DNA of 64,000 nucleotides, taken from the NCBI RefSeq assembly GCF_022808855.1, contig NZ_JAKZLF010000023.1, positions 5,632 through 69,631 of the forward strand, in the 5' to 3' direction. Position 1 is the first letter of the stretch; each line of letters begins with the position of its first letter. The DNA is from Anaeromyxobacter soli (lineage in GTDB: Bacteria > Myxococcota > Myxococcia > Myxococcales > Anaeromyxobacteraceae). Of this stretch, positions 18,139 through 25,901 are shown in pieces. The notes beneath the pieces are model-generated. The model made no database searches. It was not told the DNA's origin and was given only the letters and a program-made list of their open reading frames with translations. A program made the position numbers and the translations under genes.

Positions 18139-19407
18139 ATGCCCGCCCGGGAGAACCCGACCATGCCCGCACGCCGCTCGCCGTCGCCGCAGACGCTGAT
18201 CTTCGAGAAGGGCTACGAGCCGCAGCGCTCCGAGGGCGCCGCGGTGCCGCCGCTCTTCCGCACCTCGACGTTCATCTTCAAGAAGGCGGTCGAGGGCAAG
18301 CGAGCCTTCGAGCTCGCCTACGGCCTGCGCCAGCGGGAGCAGGGCGAGAGCCCGGCGCTCATCTACACGCGGGTCAACAACCCCAACAGCGAGATCCTCG
18401 AGGACCGGGTCACGGCGTGGGACGGCGCCGAGTCGGCCGCGCTCTTCTCCTCGGGGATGGGAGCCATCTCCTCGACCTGCCTCACGCTGCTCCGCCCCGG
18501 AGACACCCTCCTCTTCTCCGACCCGATCTACGGCGGCACGGAGTACCTCTTCCGCAAGCTGCTCCCGGAGTTCGGCATCCGGACCGTGCCGTTCCCGGCC
18601 GGCGCGACCGAGGCCGAGCTGGCGGCGGTGGCGGAGTCTCACCCGAGCACCCGGGTCATCTACCTCGAGTCGCCCGCCAACCCGACCATGGAGCTCTGCG
18701 ACGTGCCCGCGGCGCGGCGCGTGGCGGACCGCTGCTCCACGGGCGGACGGAAGGTGAAGGTGCTCATCGACAACACGTTCCTCGGGCCGATCTTCTCGCA
18801 GCCGCTCGGGCTGGGCGCCGACGTGGTGCTCTACTCGGCCACCAAGTTCTTCGGCGGCCACTCGGATCTCGTGGCCGGCCTGGCCATGGGGAGCGCCGAC
18901 GTCATCAACGCCGTGCGGGCCACGCGGACCATCATGGGATCGATGTCCGATCCGGACACCGCCTGGCTCATCACCCGCTCGCTCGGCACGCTCCAGCTGC
19001 GCATGGAGCAGCAGCAGGCCAACACCCGACGGCTGGTGGAGCTGCTGCGGGGCCACGCCCAGGTGAAGCGGGTCTACTACCCGGGCCTCGAGGAGATGGG
19101 CGCGCGCCAGGTGGCGCTCTGGAAGCAGCAGTGCAGCGGCGCCGGCAGCGTGGTCAGCTTCGACGTCCACGGCGGCGAGGCCGAGGCCTACCGCGTGCTC
19201 GACGCCGTCCGGCACATGCGACTGGCGGTGAGCCTCGGAGGGATCGAGACGCTCATCGAGCATCCCTGGTCGATGACGCACGCCGACATGACGCCGGAGC
19301 AGAAGCTCCAGGCCGGCTTCGGCCCCGCCATGATCCGCCTCTCGGTGGGGCTGGAGGATCCGGCCGACCTCGTGGACGACCTCGCGCAAGCGCTCGAGCT
19401 GGCCTGA
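18139..19407 (+). CDS. Cystathionine gamma-synthase/methionine gamma-lyase family PLP enzyme
   Basis: A 422-residue fold-type I PLP enzyme of Cys/Met metabolism. Landmarks are YTRVNNPNSEILEDRV near residue 75 (Tyr/Arg binding PLP phosphate), SSGMGAISST near 100, DNTFLGPIFSQPLGLGAD near 212 (Asp on the ring nitrogen) and YSATKFFGGHSDLVAG with the Schiff-base lysine at residue 236. Whether it is a synthase (gamma replacement) or lyase (gamma elimination) cannot be decided from motifs. Two starts are possible: ATG 18139, which has GGAGG too close (1 base), or ATG 18163, which has GGGAGA 8 bases upstream and is the better-placed site. A strong hairpin follows the gene. Confidence 0.88.
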   Translation: MPARENPTMPARRSPSPQTLIFEKGYEPQRSEGAAVPPLFRTSTFIFKKAVEGKRAFELAYGLRQREQGESPALIYTRVNNPNSEILEDRVTAWDGAESAALFSSGMGAISSTCLTLLRPGDTLLFSDPIYGGTEYLFRKLLPEFGIRTVPFPAGATEAELAAVAESHPSTRVIYLESPANPTMELCDVPAARRVADRCSTGGRKVKVLIDNTFLGPIFSQPLGLGADVVLYSATKFFGGHSDLVAGLAMGSADVINAVRATRTIMGSMSDPDTAWLITRSLGTLQLRMEQQQANTRRLVELLRGHAQVKRVYYPGLEEMGARQVALWKQQCSGAGSVVSFDVHGGEAEAYRVLDAVRHMRLAVSLGGIETLIEHPWSMTHADMTPEQKLQAGFGPAMIRLSVGLEDPADLVDDLAQALELA

Positions 19408-19416
19408 GCGACGCGG

Positions 19417-19455
19417 AAAAAGCGACGGGCCGTCAGGATGTCCTGACGGCCCGTC
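19417..19455 (-). terminator. Intrinsic terminator of tRNA-Ala transcript
   Basis: GACGGGCCGTCAGGA (19424-19438) pairs with TCCTGACGGCCCGTC (19441-19455). In minus-strand orientation the stem is followed by GC and then five T (complement of A at 19417-19421). It sits 14 bases after the tRNA 3' end and also 16 bases after the stop of the convergent PLP enzyme, whose transcript it may stop too. Confidence 0.85.
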
Positions 19456-19469
19456 TCACTTCAGGGAGT

Positions 19470-19545
<76 letters not shown>

Positions 19546-19554
19546 AAAGGTCTT

Positions 19555-19878
19555 CTATTTTCGTCGCGGGAACTCGGCCTCGAGCTCCGCGATCTCCTTC
19601 TCCTGCCCCGCGAGCTTCTCCTCGAGGAGTCGCACCGCGTCCAGGAACACCGTGAGCTCGCCGGGGACCTCCGCCCGACCCATCCGGACGAGCACCGCGA
19701 AGCGCTCGCCGAGCTCCCGAGAGGCCTGGTCCAGCGCTCGACGGGTAGCGGAGCGATCCAGCTTCCGCTTCCCGATCTGCGAGCGGAGGACGACCCGATC
19801 TCGCAGCGTCTCGAAGAACCTGACCGGCTGCACCTCTCGCCCCCCGCGGCCCTGGTGACCGCGAGGGAGCGCAGTCAT
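19555..19878 (-). CDS. Small coiled-coil protein of unknown function
   Basis: A 107-residue protein I do not recognise. It is charged and helical: residues 25-75 alternate Arg/Lys with hydrophobics (FFETLRDRVVLRSQIGKRKL), and residues 80-103 form a heptad-like coiled coil (LLEEKLAGQEKEIAELEAEF). No signal peptide or membrane segment. ATG 19878 has no Shine-Dalgarno. An alternative GTG at 19833 has a G-run about 6 bases upstream and sits at the start of the well-behaved sequence. It precedes tRNA-Ala by 9 bases and shares its terminator. Confidence 0.65.
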   Translation of the reverse strand: MTALPRGHQGRGGREVQPVRFFETLRDRVVLRSQIGKRKLDRSATRRALDQASRELGERFAVLVRMGRAEVPGELTVFLDAVRLLEEKLAGQEKEIAELEAEFPRRK

Positions 19879-19897
19879 TAGCGCGACGGCGCGGGCG

Positions 19898-19918
19898 GCG
19901 TCAAGGACGTCTTGACGC
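19898..19918. promoter_or_regulatory. Inverted repeat in divergent intergenic region
   Basis: GCGTCAAG (19898-19905) and CTTGACGC (19911-19918) are perfect 8-base arms around GACGT, 19 bases upstream of the small coiled-coil gene and about 180 bases before the secreted protein gene. It may be an operator serving one or both; no T-run follows. Confidence 0.4.
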
Positions 19919-20101
19919 GTGACGCGCGGAGCCCTCCCGAGGCGGTGCGGGCGCCGGATTCACGCCGTGCCGCGGCAGCGTCACCTCGCGTCCGCGCGGC
20001 CCGGCGCGACCCTCCAGAACACGTCGATCCGCGGGCCCCCGGCGAGCGCTGCTCCGCCTCCCCGTGGCACCCCCGTTGCTACCCTGGGAGGCGAGGTGCC
20101 C

Positions 20102-21160
20102 ATGCGCTCCCTCATCGCAGTGCTCGTCGCCGGACTGCTCTCCGCGCCCGCCCCCTCGAGGGCAGACGACCCGGCGCCCCCCCGCGCACGCCCTGCCCCG
20201 AGCCGCGCCGCCCCGGCGCGCGGCGCGGCCCAGCCCCGCCCCGCGCCCCCGCGGGCCGGCCAGCCTCGCGTCGGGCCCTCCGGCGCGCCCACCCGGGCGA
20301 CCCAGTCCCCGTACTACGGCACCCGGCCCGCACCCCCGCGCGGCAGCGCCGCGGTCCGCCCCGCGCCGCCGCCCACCGGCACGGTGCCGCCGAGCCACCG
20401 CCCGGCGCCGGGGCCGTATTCTCCTCGCTACCCCTACTCCCCCTACTACCCATACTATCCGTCCTATCCATACTACCCGTACCCGGCGTACGCCCTCGGG
20501 ATCGCGCCGTTCTGGTGGGGGCTCGGCTGGGGGTGGGGCTACTACCCCATGTACCGGCCCTACGTGCCCTATCCGCCGGAGGCCTATCTCCCACCGCCCG
20601 AGGGGAGCCCGGACCGCACGACGACGCTCCTGTCGCTCCAGGCGGCCGGCCACACGCGAGGCGGCGCCGGCGTGCTCGACCTCGTCATCGAGGGGCGTCA
20701 CCTCGGGTTCCACGCCAGCATCGGCGCCGTGGGCCGCGACCGCCTGCGCGGCGCGATGACCAACGACGCGGCCACGCTGGGGTGGGGCACGATGCACGCA
20801 ACCTGGTCGTTCCTGTCCGCGCCCTCCTACCGGATGCGGCTCGAGGTCGGCGCGTCGATGCTGTCGATGCCCGACTCGGGCGGGCTCGTCGGCGAGCCGT
20901 ACGCGGGGACGATCGCGTTCGGGCCGGACGTGGGGGTGTCCGGCCACCTCGGCCTCGTCGGGCCGTTCGGCGTCGAGGGTCACGCCCGCGTGACGCCGAC
21001 CCCGGTTCCCGTCACCGACGCCCGGCTCGCGGCGGCGTTCCGGGGCGGTCCGCTGGCGCTCACGCTCGGCTGGCGGGCGATCGACGTCTCGGGCGATCGG
21101 AAGGACGGCCCGCAGCTCCACTTCTCGGGGCCGGAGCTCGGGCTGGCGCTGCGGTTCTGA
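20102..21160 (+). CDS. Secreted Pro/Tyr-rich outer-surface protein
   Basis: A 352-residue protein starting at ATG 20102, with GGGAGGCGAGG just upstream; the open frame before it lacks protein character. The N-terminus is a clear Sec signal peptide (MRSLIAVLVAGLLSAPAPSRA), with likely cleavage after ...SRA. Residues 22-100 are Pro/Ala/Arg-rich low complexity. Residues 100-125 are a tyrosine/proline repeat built on YPYY and YSPYY units. From about 145 to the end there is a beta-rich domain (GVLDLVIEGRHLGFHASIGAVG) ending in LALRF, an aromatic C-terminal residue as in outer-membrane beta-barrels. Function unknown; an outer-membrane or surface role is inference. Confidence 0.75.
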   Translation: MRSLIAVLVAGLLSAPAPSRADDPAPPRARPAPSRAAPARGAAQPRPAPPRAGQPRVGPSGAPTRATQSPYYGTRPAPPRGSAAVRPAPPPTGTVPPSHRPAPGPYSPRYPYSPYYPYYPSYPYYPYPAYALGIAPFWWGLGWGWGYYPMYRPYVPYPPEAYLPPPEGSPDRTTTLLSLQAAGHTRGGAGVLDLVIEGRHLGFHASIGAVGRDRLRGAMTNDAATLGWGTMHATWSFLSAPSYRMRLEVGASMLSMPDSGGLVGEPYAGTIAFGPDVGVSGHLGLVGPFGVEGHARVTPTPVPVTDARLAAAFRGGPLALTLGWRAIDVSGDRKDGPQLHFSGPELGLALRF

Positions 21161-21264
21161 TCGGGCGGACGGCCCGGACCGGGCAGGGAGCCGGAAAGCG
21201 CGACGGCGGGCACGGCCCGGAGGCCGCCCCGCCGCTCGTGAAGCGAGCGCCGTCGCGCGGCGCG

Positions 21265-21372
21265 CTACTTCTTCGCCTGGCCCTTGGAGGCCTTCTGGCG
21301 ACGCTTGCGGGCCTTCCACTTCCGGCGCCGCTCGCTCTTCATCCGCATGTGCTTGCTCTTCGAGTTGGCCAT
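21265..21372 (-). CDS. 35-residue very basic protein
   Basis: ATG at 21372 follows GGAGG by 5 bases and opens a 35-codon frame ending TAG at 21265. About half of the residues are Lys or Arg (MRMKSERRRKWKARKRRQK), with no acidic stretch and a QAKK end. The composition is that of a small ribosome- or RNA-binding protein, reminiscent of AURKAIP1/COX24-like basic peptides, but I cannot assign a family. A GATACA box about 50 bases upstream may be its -10. The P1 peptidase gene lies 91 bases upstream on the same strand. Confidence 0.7.
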   Translation of the reverse strand: MANSKSKHMRMKSERRRKWKARKRRQKASKGQAKK

Positions 21373-21463
21373 GGGGCCTCCGTGGGTCGGGTCGTGTCGA
21401 CCGATGGGGAAAAGTCGTCCCGGCGACGGTGTATCGCACGCCGGGGCCGGGCGCGCCAGAGCG

Positions 21464-22855
21464 TCAGCGGTCCGGCGTCTCGCCGCCGTCCGGGCGAGGG
21501 GCGCCCTCCCCCGTCGCTGCGCCCTCCGCCTTGGCCTCCTGCGAGTCGCTGCGCGCGTCCGCCCGCTCGATCCTCGCCGGCGGCGGCGCGCCCGCAGGCC
21601 GCGTCGGCCGCGGCATGCCCTCGGCGCCCCGAGCCGCGCTCGGCTTCGCGACGGCGGCGGGGATCCTCGGCGCCGCGCCCGGCTCTGGCTGCGGCCGGCG
21701 GCCAGCCGGAGCGGGCTCGGCGCCGTGACGCGACGTCCAGTGCTGCACGAGCTCCTTCACGTCGGCGAGCGGCAGCGCCCGGGAGACGTGGCCGTTCGCG
21801 CCGTCCATGTCGCGCGCCATGCAGAGGGAGTTGAGGATCGCCTCCTCGGTCGCCTCGATCACGGCCTCGTAGAGCGGATCGAGCCGCTGGTCGAGGAGGA
21901 TCTTCACCCGGTAGACCATCTTGCGCGACTCGCGCGGCACCTTGTTGGCCGTCGAGAACGCGAGGACGATCTCGCCCGAGCCGTGCATCGCGGTCGAGCC
22001 GACGCGGCCGATGCCGAGCGCGGCCCGCTTGGCGAGCCGGTTGAGCTGGTGGGTGATGAGCGGCGCGTCCGTCGCGATCACCGCGATGATGGAGCCGTAG
22101 TTCTGGCTCCGGCGCGGGGCCGAGCGGTACCGCGCCTCGAGCACCTCGCCGACCGGGAGCCCGCCCACGCGGAGCTGCCGCATCACGCCGAAGTTCGACA
22201 TGACGAGCACGCCCACGGTGTAGCCGCCGAGCACCTCCGGGAGCTTGCGGCTCGCGGTGCCGATCCCCGCCTTGAAGTCGCAGGTGATCATCCCCGTCCC
22301 GCCGCCCACGCTCCCCTCCGCGACCGGCCCGTCGCTCGCGGTCCGGAGCGCCTCGGTCACGTGCTCCTCGTGCACGTGCCGGCCGGCGATGTCGTTCAGC
22401 CAGGAGTCGTCGCACTCGCCGACGAGCGGGATGATGACGTCGTGCTCGTGCCCGATGCCCGGGAACCGGTCGATCATCCACTTCACGGCGGCGTCCGAGA
22501 CCGCGCCGACGGAGAGCGTGTTGGTGAGGAAGATCGGCGTCTCGATGAGGCCCCACTCGAGGAGCTGGGTCATCCCCGAGACCTCGCCCGCCCCGTTCAG
22601 GATGAAGCCGCCGCCGACGACGCGCTCCTCGAACACGTTCGCCGGGTTCGGGAGGATCGCGGTGACGCCGGTGCGCACCGGCGCCTTCCCCACCTTGAGC
22701 GGCCCCGCGGCCCCGCGGATGATCGTCGCGTGGCCGACCTTCACGCCCGCGACGTCGGTGATCGCGTTCCAGCGCCCGGTCTTGTAGCGCCCGAGCGGGA
22801 TCCCCAGCTCCCGCGCGCGGCGGCGCGGCTCGTTCGTCGGGCGGTCGTCGGGCAT
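21464..22855 (-). CDS. P1-family peptidase (DmpA-like aminopeptidase)
   Basis: A 463-residue member of the DmpA/BapA family of N-terminal-nucleophile hydrolases, which remove N-terminal residues from peptides, including D- or beta-amino acyl substrates. NAITDVAGVKVGHATI near residue 30 is the family N-terminal signature. GSVGGGTGM near 200 and KAGIGTASR near 215 form the conserved region around the autocleavage and nucleophile site. The catalytic domain ends near residue 385. The remaining about 75 residues are a Pro/Ala/Arg-rich tail not usual for the family. It begins 9 bases after the stop of the tandem ATP-grasp gene, so ligase and hydrolase are co-transcribed. Confidence 0.88.
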   Translation of the reverse strand: MPDDRPTNEPRRRARELGIPLGRYKTGRWNAITDVAGVKVGHATIIRGAAGPLKVGKAPVRTGVTAILPNPANVFEERVVGGGFILNGAGEVSGMTQLLEWGLIETPIFLTNTLSVGAVSDAAVKWMIDRFPGIGHEHDVIIPLVGECDDSWLNDIAGRHVHEEHVTEALRTASDGPVAEGSVGGGTGMITCDFKAGIGTASRKLPEVLGGYTVGVLVMSNFGVMRQLRVGGLPVGEVLEARYRSAPRRSQNYGSIIAVIATDAPLITHQLNRLAKRAALGIGRVGSTAMHGSGEIVLAFSTANKVPRESRKMVYRVKILLDQRLDPLYEAVIEATEEAILNSLCMARDMDGANGHVSRALPLADVKELVQHWTSRHGAEPAPAGRRPQPEPGAAPRIPAAVAKPSAARGAEGMPRPTRPAGAPPPARIERADARSDSQEAKAEGAATGEGAPRPDGGETPDR

Positions 22856-22864
22856 CGCCCGCGA

Positions 22865-25057
22865 TTATACGGGCGGCGCGCCCTCGCCGGGCGTCCCGGA
22901 AGGCTTCTCCGAGCCGTTCGACCCGTTGGCGGCGCCCGCGACCGCCTGCGCGTGCGCGCCCCGCTCCGCCACGGCGCGCTCCGCGAGGGCCTCGCGCTCG
23001 GCCGCCGCCTGCGCCCGCCGGGCCCGCTCCCGCTCTCGCTCCCGCTCCTGGTAGCGCCGGATCGCGAACGCGAGGATCTCGCCGATGAGCCCGCGGTAGT
23101 CGATCCCGGCGGCCTGCGAGATGAGCACGAGGTCCGACCACCCGGGCGCGAGCCCCGGCAGCGGGTTGCACTCGATGAAGTAGATCCGGCCCTCCGCGTC
23201 CATGCGGAAGTCCACCCGCGCGATGTCGCGGCAGCCGAGCGCGGTGAAGCACTCGCGCGCAGCCTTCTCGAGCCGGTCGAGCTCGCGCGGCGCGAGCTTC
23301 GCGGGGACCTCGTAGCGGATGTGCTCGTTCCAGTCCTGCTTCATCTCGAACGAGTAGATGGGCGTGGGATCGCTCGCGTCGAGGAAGACGATCTCCATGG
23401 GCGGCAGCACGCGCGGGCGGCGCTCGCCGAGGAGCCCCACCGTGAACTCGCGCCCGGCGACGTACGCCTCGACGAGCGCCGGCTGGCGGTACTTCGCGAT
23501 GAGCTCGCGCGCGACCTCGCGCAGCTCGACCTCGTCGCGCACGATGGACTTCTTCGTGACGCCCTTCGAGGTCCCCTCCGCGACGGGCTTCACGAGGAGC
23601 GGGAACGAGAGCTCGCGCGGGAGCCGCTCCTTCCCGGTGTGCATCACCACGTAGTCGGGCGTGAGCACCCCGTGCGTCCGGACCATGCGCTTCGCGAGCG
23701 CCTTGTCGAGCGAGACCGAGAGCGCGGCGGGATCCGACCCCGTGTACGGGATGTCGAGGAGCTCGAGGAGCGCCGGGACCGCCGACTCGCGGTTCCGGCC
23801 CCGGAACCCCTCGGCGATGTTGAACACGACGTCCACCGGCGTCGCCGCGAGGACGAAGGGCAGCTCGGTCGTCGCCTCGAGATCGACCACCTCGTGGCCG
23901 TAGCTCGCGATGGCCTCGCGGATCGCCTGGAGCGTCTTCGGGGAGTCGTACTCGGCCTCCTCGTCCCCCTCGCCCGACGGGTCCGGCGTGAGCCGCTTCA
24001 CGTTGAAGGTGAAGCCGACCTTGAGCCGCTCGGTGCGCCTCGGGCGGCCGCGCCGTCCGCGCGGCTCGGCGATGTTGAAGCGGCGCGTCGCGCTCTGGAT
24101 GACCGCGCCGAGCACGGCGTCGTCGTGGAGCCCCTCGAGCGCGGCGGAGGCGTAGATGCCCGCCCCGGGCTCGAGGGAGGGCAGCGCGTTGATCTCCAGG
24201 AAGTAGATCCCGCCGTCGTCGCCGAGGCGCAGGTCGATCCGGCCGAGATCGCGGATCCCGAGCTGGCGGTAGACGGTCTCGCAGAGCTGCTGGATCCGCT
24301 CGGCCTGGCTCCGCTTCACCTTCGCCGGCGCGCGCACGGACACGTACCGGTCGAGCTTGGTCTTGAGCTCGTAGTCGTAGATGGCGTACCGGCGGGAGGC
24401 GGTGGCCGCCTCGTCGATGACGTACTCGACCGGCTGCAGCACGCCGTGCCGCTCCGGCGCGGCCGCCTCGAGGAACGGCACCGTCACGTCCCGCCCGACG
24501 ATGAACTCCTCCACGAGGAGCCCCGCGGGGTAGCGCCGGAGGGACTCGCGCACCACCTCGTGGAGCCGCAGGGCGTCCTCGACCACCGAGTCCTGCGTGA
24601 TGCCCTTCGAGCTGCCCTCGAAGTTGGGCTTCACGATGACGGGGTAGCGCAGGGCGTTGGGCTGGAGCTTCTGCGCGTCCTCGAGGTACTGCCAGCGCGG
24701 CGTCGTGACCCCGTGCTGGGCGAGCACGAGCTTCGTGAGCTGCTTGTCGAGCGTGAGCGCGAGGGCGTAGGCGTCGGAGCCGGTGTACGGCATCCCGAGC
24801 TCGTCGAAGAGCGCCGGGAAGAACGCCTCGCGGAAGCGGCCGCGCCGCCCCTCGGCGGTGTTGAAGATGAGGTCCGGCCCGAACGCCTCGAGGCGCGCGA
24901 CGGTGCGCGACGCCGGCCCGGAGACCTCGATCCGCTCGACGCGGTGGCCGAGGCGCTCGATGGCGGCCGCCAGGGCGTCGACGGTCTCGCGGGTGTCGAA
25001 CTCGGCCTCCTCCTCGGAGTCGGAGAGTCGAAGGTTGTGCGTGAGCGCGATGCGCAT
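22865..25057 (-). CDS. Tandem double ATP-grasp protein (D-Ala-D-Ala ligase-like repeats)
   Basis: A 730-residue protein made of two copies of a D-alanine-D-alanine-ligase-like ATP-grasp unit. Copy 1 (about 1-325) has LIFNTAEGRRGRFREAFFPAL, LPYTGSD-type MPYTGSDAYALALTLDK, VKPNFEGSSKGI and YFLEINALPSL. Copy 2 (about 345-665) repeats the order: VVFNIAEGFRGRNRES, IPYTGSDPAALSVSLDK, VKPVAEGTSKGV and YFIECNPLPGL. Both copies keep the lysines and the Glu/Asn metal ligands, so both may be active. A charged coiled tail (ERERERERARRAQ) and a Gly/Ser/Pro end follow. Each copy alone equals a normal Ddl, so this is an internal duplication. The downstream partner is the P1 peptidase. The peptide or amino acid substrate is unknown. 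Confidence 0.85.
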   Translation of the reverse strand: MRIALTHNLRLSDSEEEAEFDTRETVDALAAAIERLGHRVERIEVSGPASRTVARLEAFGPDLIFNTAEGRRGRFREAFFPALFDELGMPYTGSDAYALALTLDKQLTKLVLAQHGVTTPRWQYLEDAQKLQPNALRYPVIVKPNFEGSSKGITQDSVVEDALRLHEVVRESLRRYPAGLLVEEFIVGRDVTVPFLEAAAPERHGVLQPVEYVIDEAATASRRYAIYDYELKTKLDRYVSVRAPAKVKRSQAERIQQLCETVYRQLGIRDLGRIDLRLGDDGGIYFLEINALPSLEPGAGIYASAALEGLHDDAVLGAVIQSATRRFNIAEPRGRRGRPRRTERLKVGFTFNVKRLTPDPSGEGDEEAEYDSPKTLQAIREAIASYGHEVVDLEATTELPFVLAATPVDVVFNIAEGFRGRNRESAVPALLELLDIPYTGSDPAALSVSLDKALAKRMVRTHGVLTPDYVVMHTGKERLPRELSFPLLVKPVAEGTSKGVTKKSIVRDEVELREVARELIAKYRQPALVEAYVAGREFTVGLLGERRPRVLPPMEIVFLDASDPTPIYSFEMKQDWNEHIRYEVPAKLAPRELDRLEKAARECFTALGCRDIARVDFRMDAEGRIYFIECNPLPGLAPGWSDLVLISQAAGIDYRGLIGEILAFAIRRYQERERERERARRAQAAAEREALAERAVAERGAHAQAVAGAANGSNGSEKPSGTPGEGAPPV

Positions 25058-25147
25058 CGTGGGCCGGCTCCTGGAAGGAACTAACGGGGGCTGCGCCTCC
25101 GCCGCGGCGGGCTCGCCTCGCTCGCTGGCGGTTCGCGGGTCATGCTC

Positions 25148-25684
25148 CTAGGCGGCCGACCGGGCCGCGCCGCCGCGCGTCGCGCTCGCGGAGGGCGGCG
25201 GCGCCGGCGTGGCGGCGAGGTCGGGCGCCACGGCCGCGTCCTTCGCCAGCACCTTCCCGTCGACCACCTGCGTGTCGGCGAAGATGTCGCCGATCCGGAC
25301 GCCGAGCCGGTCCGTGTAGATCATGTACGCCTCGAAGGCGACGATCGGCACGCCGGCGACGAACAGCACGGGCCAGAGCAGCGGCACCGCGTAGAAGATG
25401 GCGACGAGCGCGAACGGCGCGTTGCGCAGCATGGACTCGCGGTAGCCGGCCGGCGCCCGGCGCGGCACCACGACCGTGCGCACGCCGAAGATCTTCTTGC
25501 CGATGGACTGCCCGGAGAGCAGGCCGTCGGCGACGAGCAGGTAGAGCGCGGCGAGGAGCGGCCCCACCTGCGGCGACGCCTGGGCGAGGACGAGCGCGAG
25601 GGTGAAGTCGGCGAGCCGCGCGAGCGCGCGGAGCGACAGGTCCGCCTTGGGGTACGGGCTGCCCTCTCGCCTCGCGTCGCGCAT
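25148..25684 (-). CDS. RDD family membrane protein
   Basis: A 178-residue inner-membrane protein with the RDD signature: LARLADFTLALVL near residue 22 (Arg, then Asp), GLLSGQSIGKKIFGVRTV near 55, a second helix pair at about 95-125, and RLGVRIGDIFADTQVV near 128. The last about 35 residues are a Pro/Ala-rich tail. The function of RDD proteins is mostly unknown; some are linked to ion or osmolyte transport. It begins 4 bases after the 70-residue gene, as the third gene of a hemB operon. Confidence 0.82.
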   Translation of the reverse strand: MRDARREGSPYPKADLSLRALARLADFTLALVLAQASPQVGPLLAALYLLVADGLLSGQSIGKKIFGVRTVVVPRRAPAGYRESMLRNAPFALVAIFYAVPLLWPVLFVAGVPIVAFEAYMIYTDRLGVRIGDIFADTQVVDGKVLAKDAAVAPDLAATPAPPPSASATRGGAARSAA

Positions 25685-25688
25685 CTCG

Positions 25689-25901
25689 CTACGCGCTCCC
25701 CCGCACGAAGAACAGGTAGGCCATCGCCGGGCGGTGCGACCCCTCGCGCATGACGAAGTGCACCGACTCCAAGGCGAAGCCCTCCGCGGTCCAGCGGTTC
25801 AGCGCCCCCTCCAGGCTCTCCTCGCCGACGGGCGAGACCTCGACGACCTTGTACGAGGCCGCCCCGCCGGGCTCGTCGGGCTGGGACGCTCCGCGGGTCA
25901 C
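25689..25901 (-). CDS. 70-residue DUF4177-like protein coupled to hemB
   Basis: The GTG start at 25901 overlaps the hemB stop (GTGA), showing translational coupling. The 70-residue product has an alpha/beta pattern ([19 protein letters not shown], then [18 protein letters not shown], then [10 protein letters not shown]) close to small DUF4177-like proteins: a strand, a helix ending in W-x-x-E/G-F, and two strands. Function unknown. The in-frame sequence upstream of 25901 is hemB's shadow and not part of this gene. Confidence 0.7.
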   Translation of the reverse strand: MTRGASQPDEPGGAASYKVVEVSPVGEESLEGALNRWTAEGFALESVHFVMREGSHRPAMAYLFFVRGSA

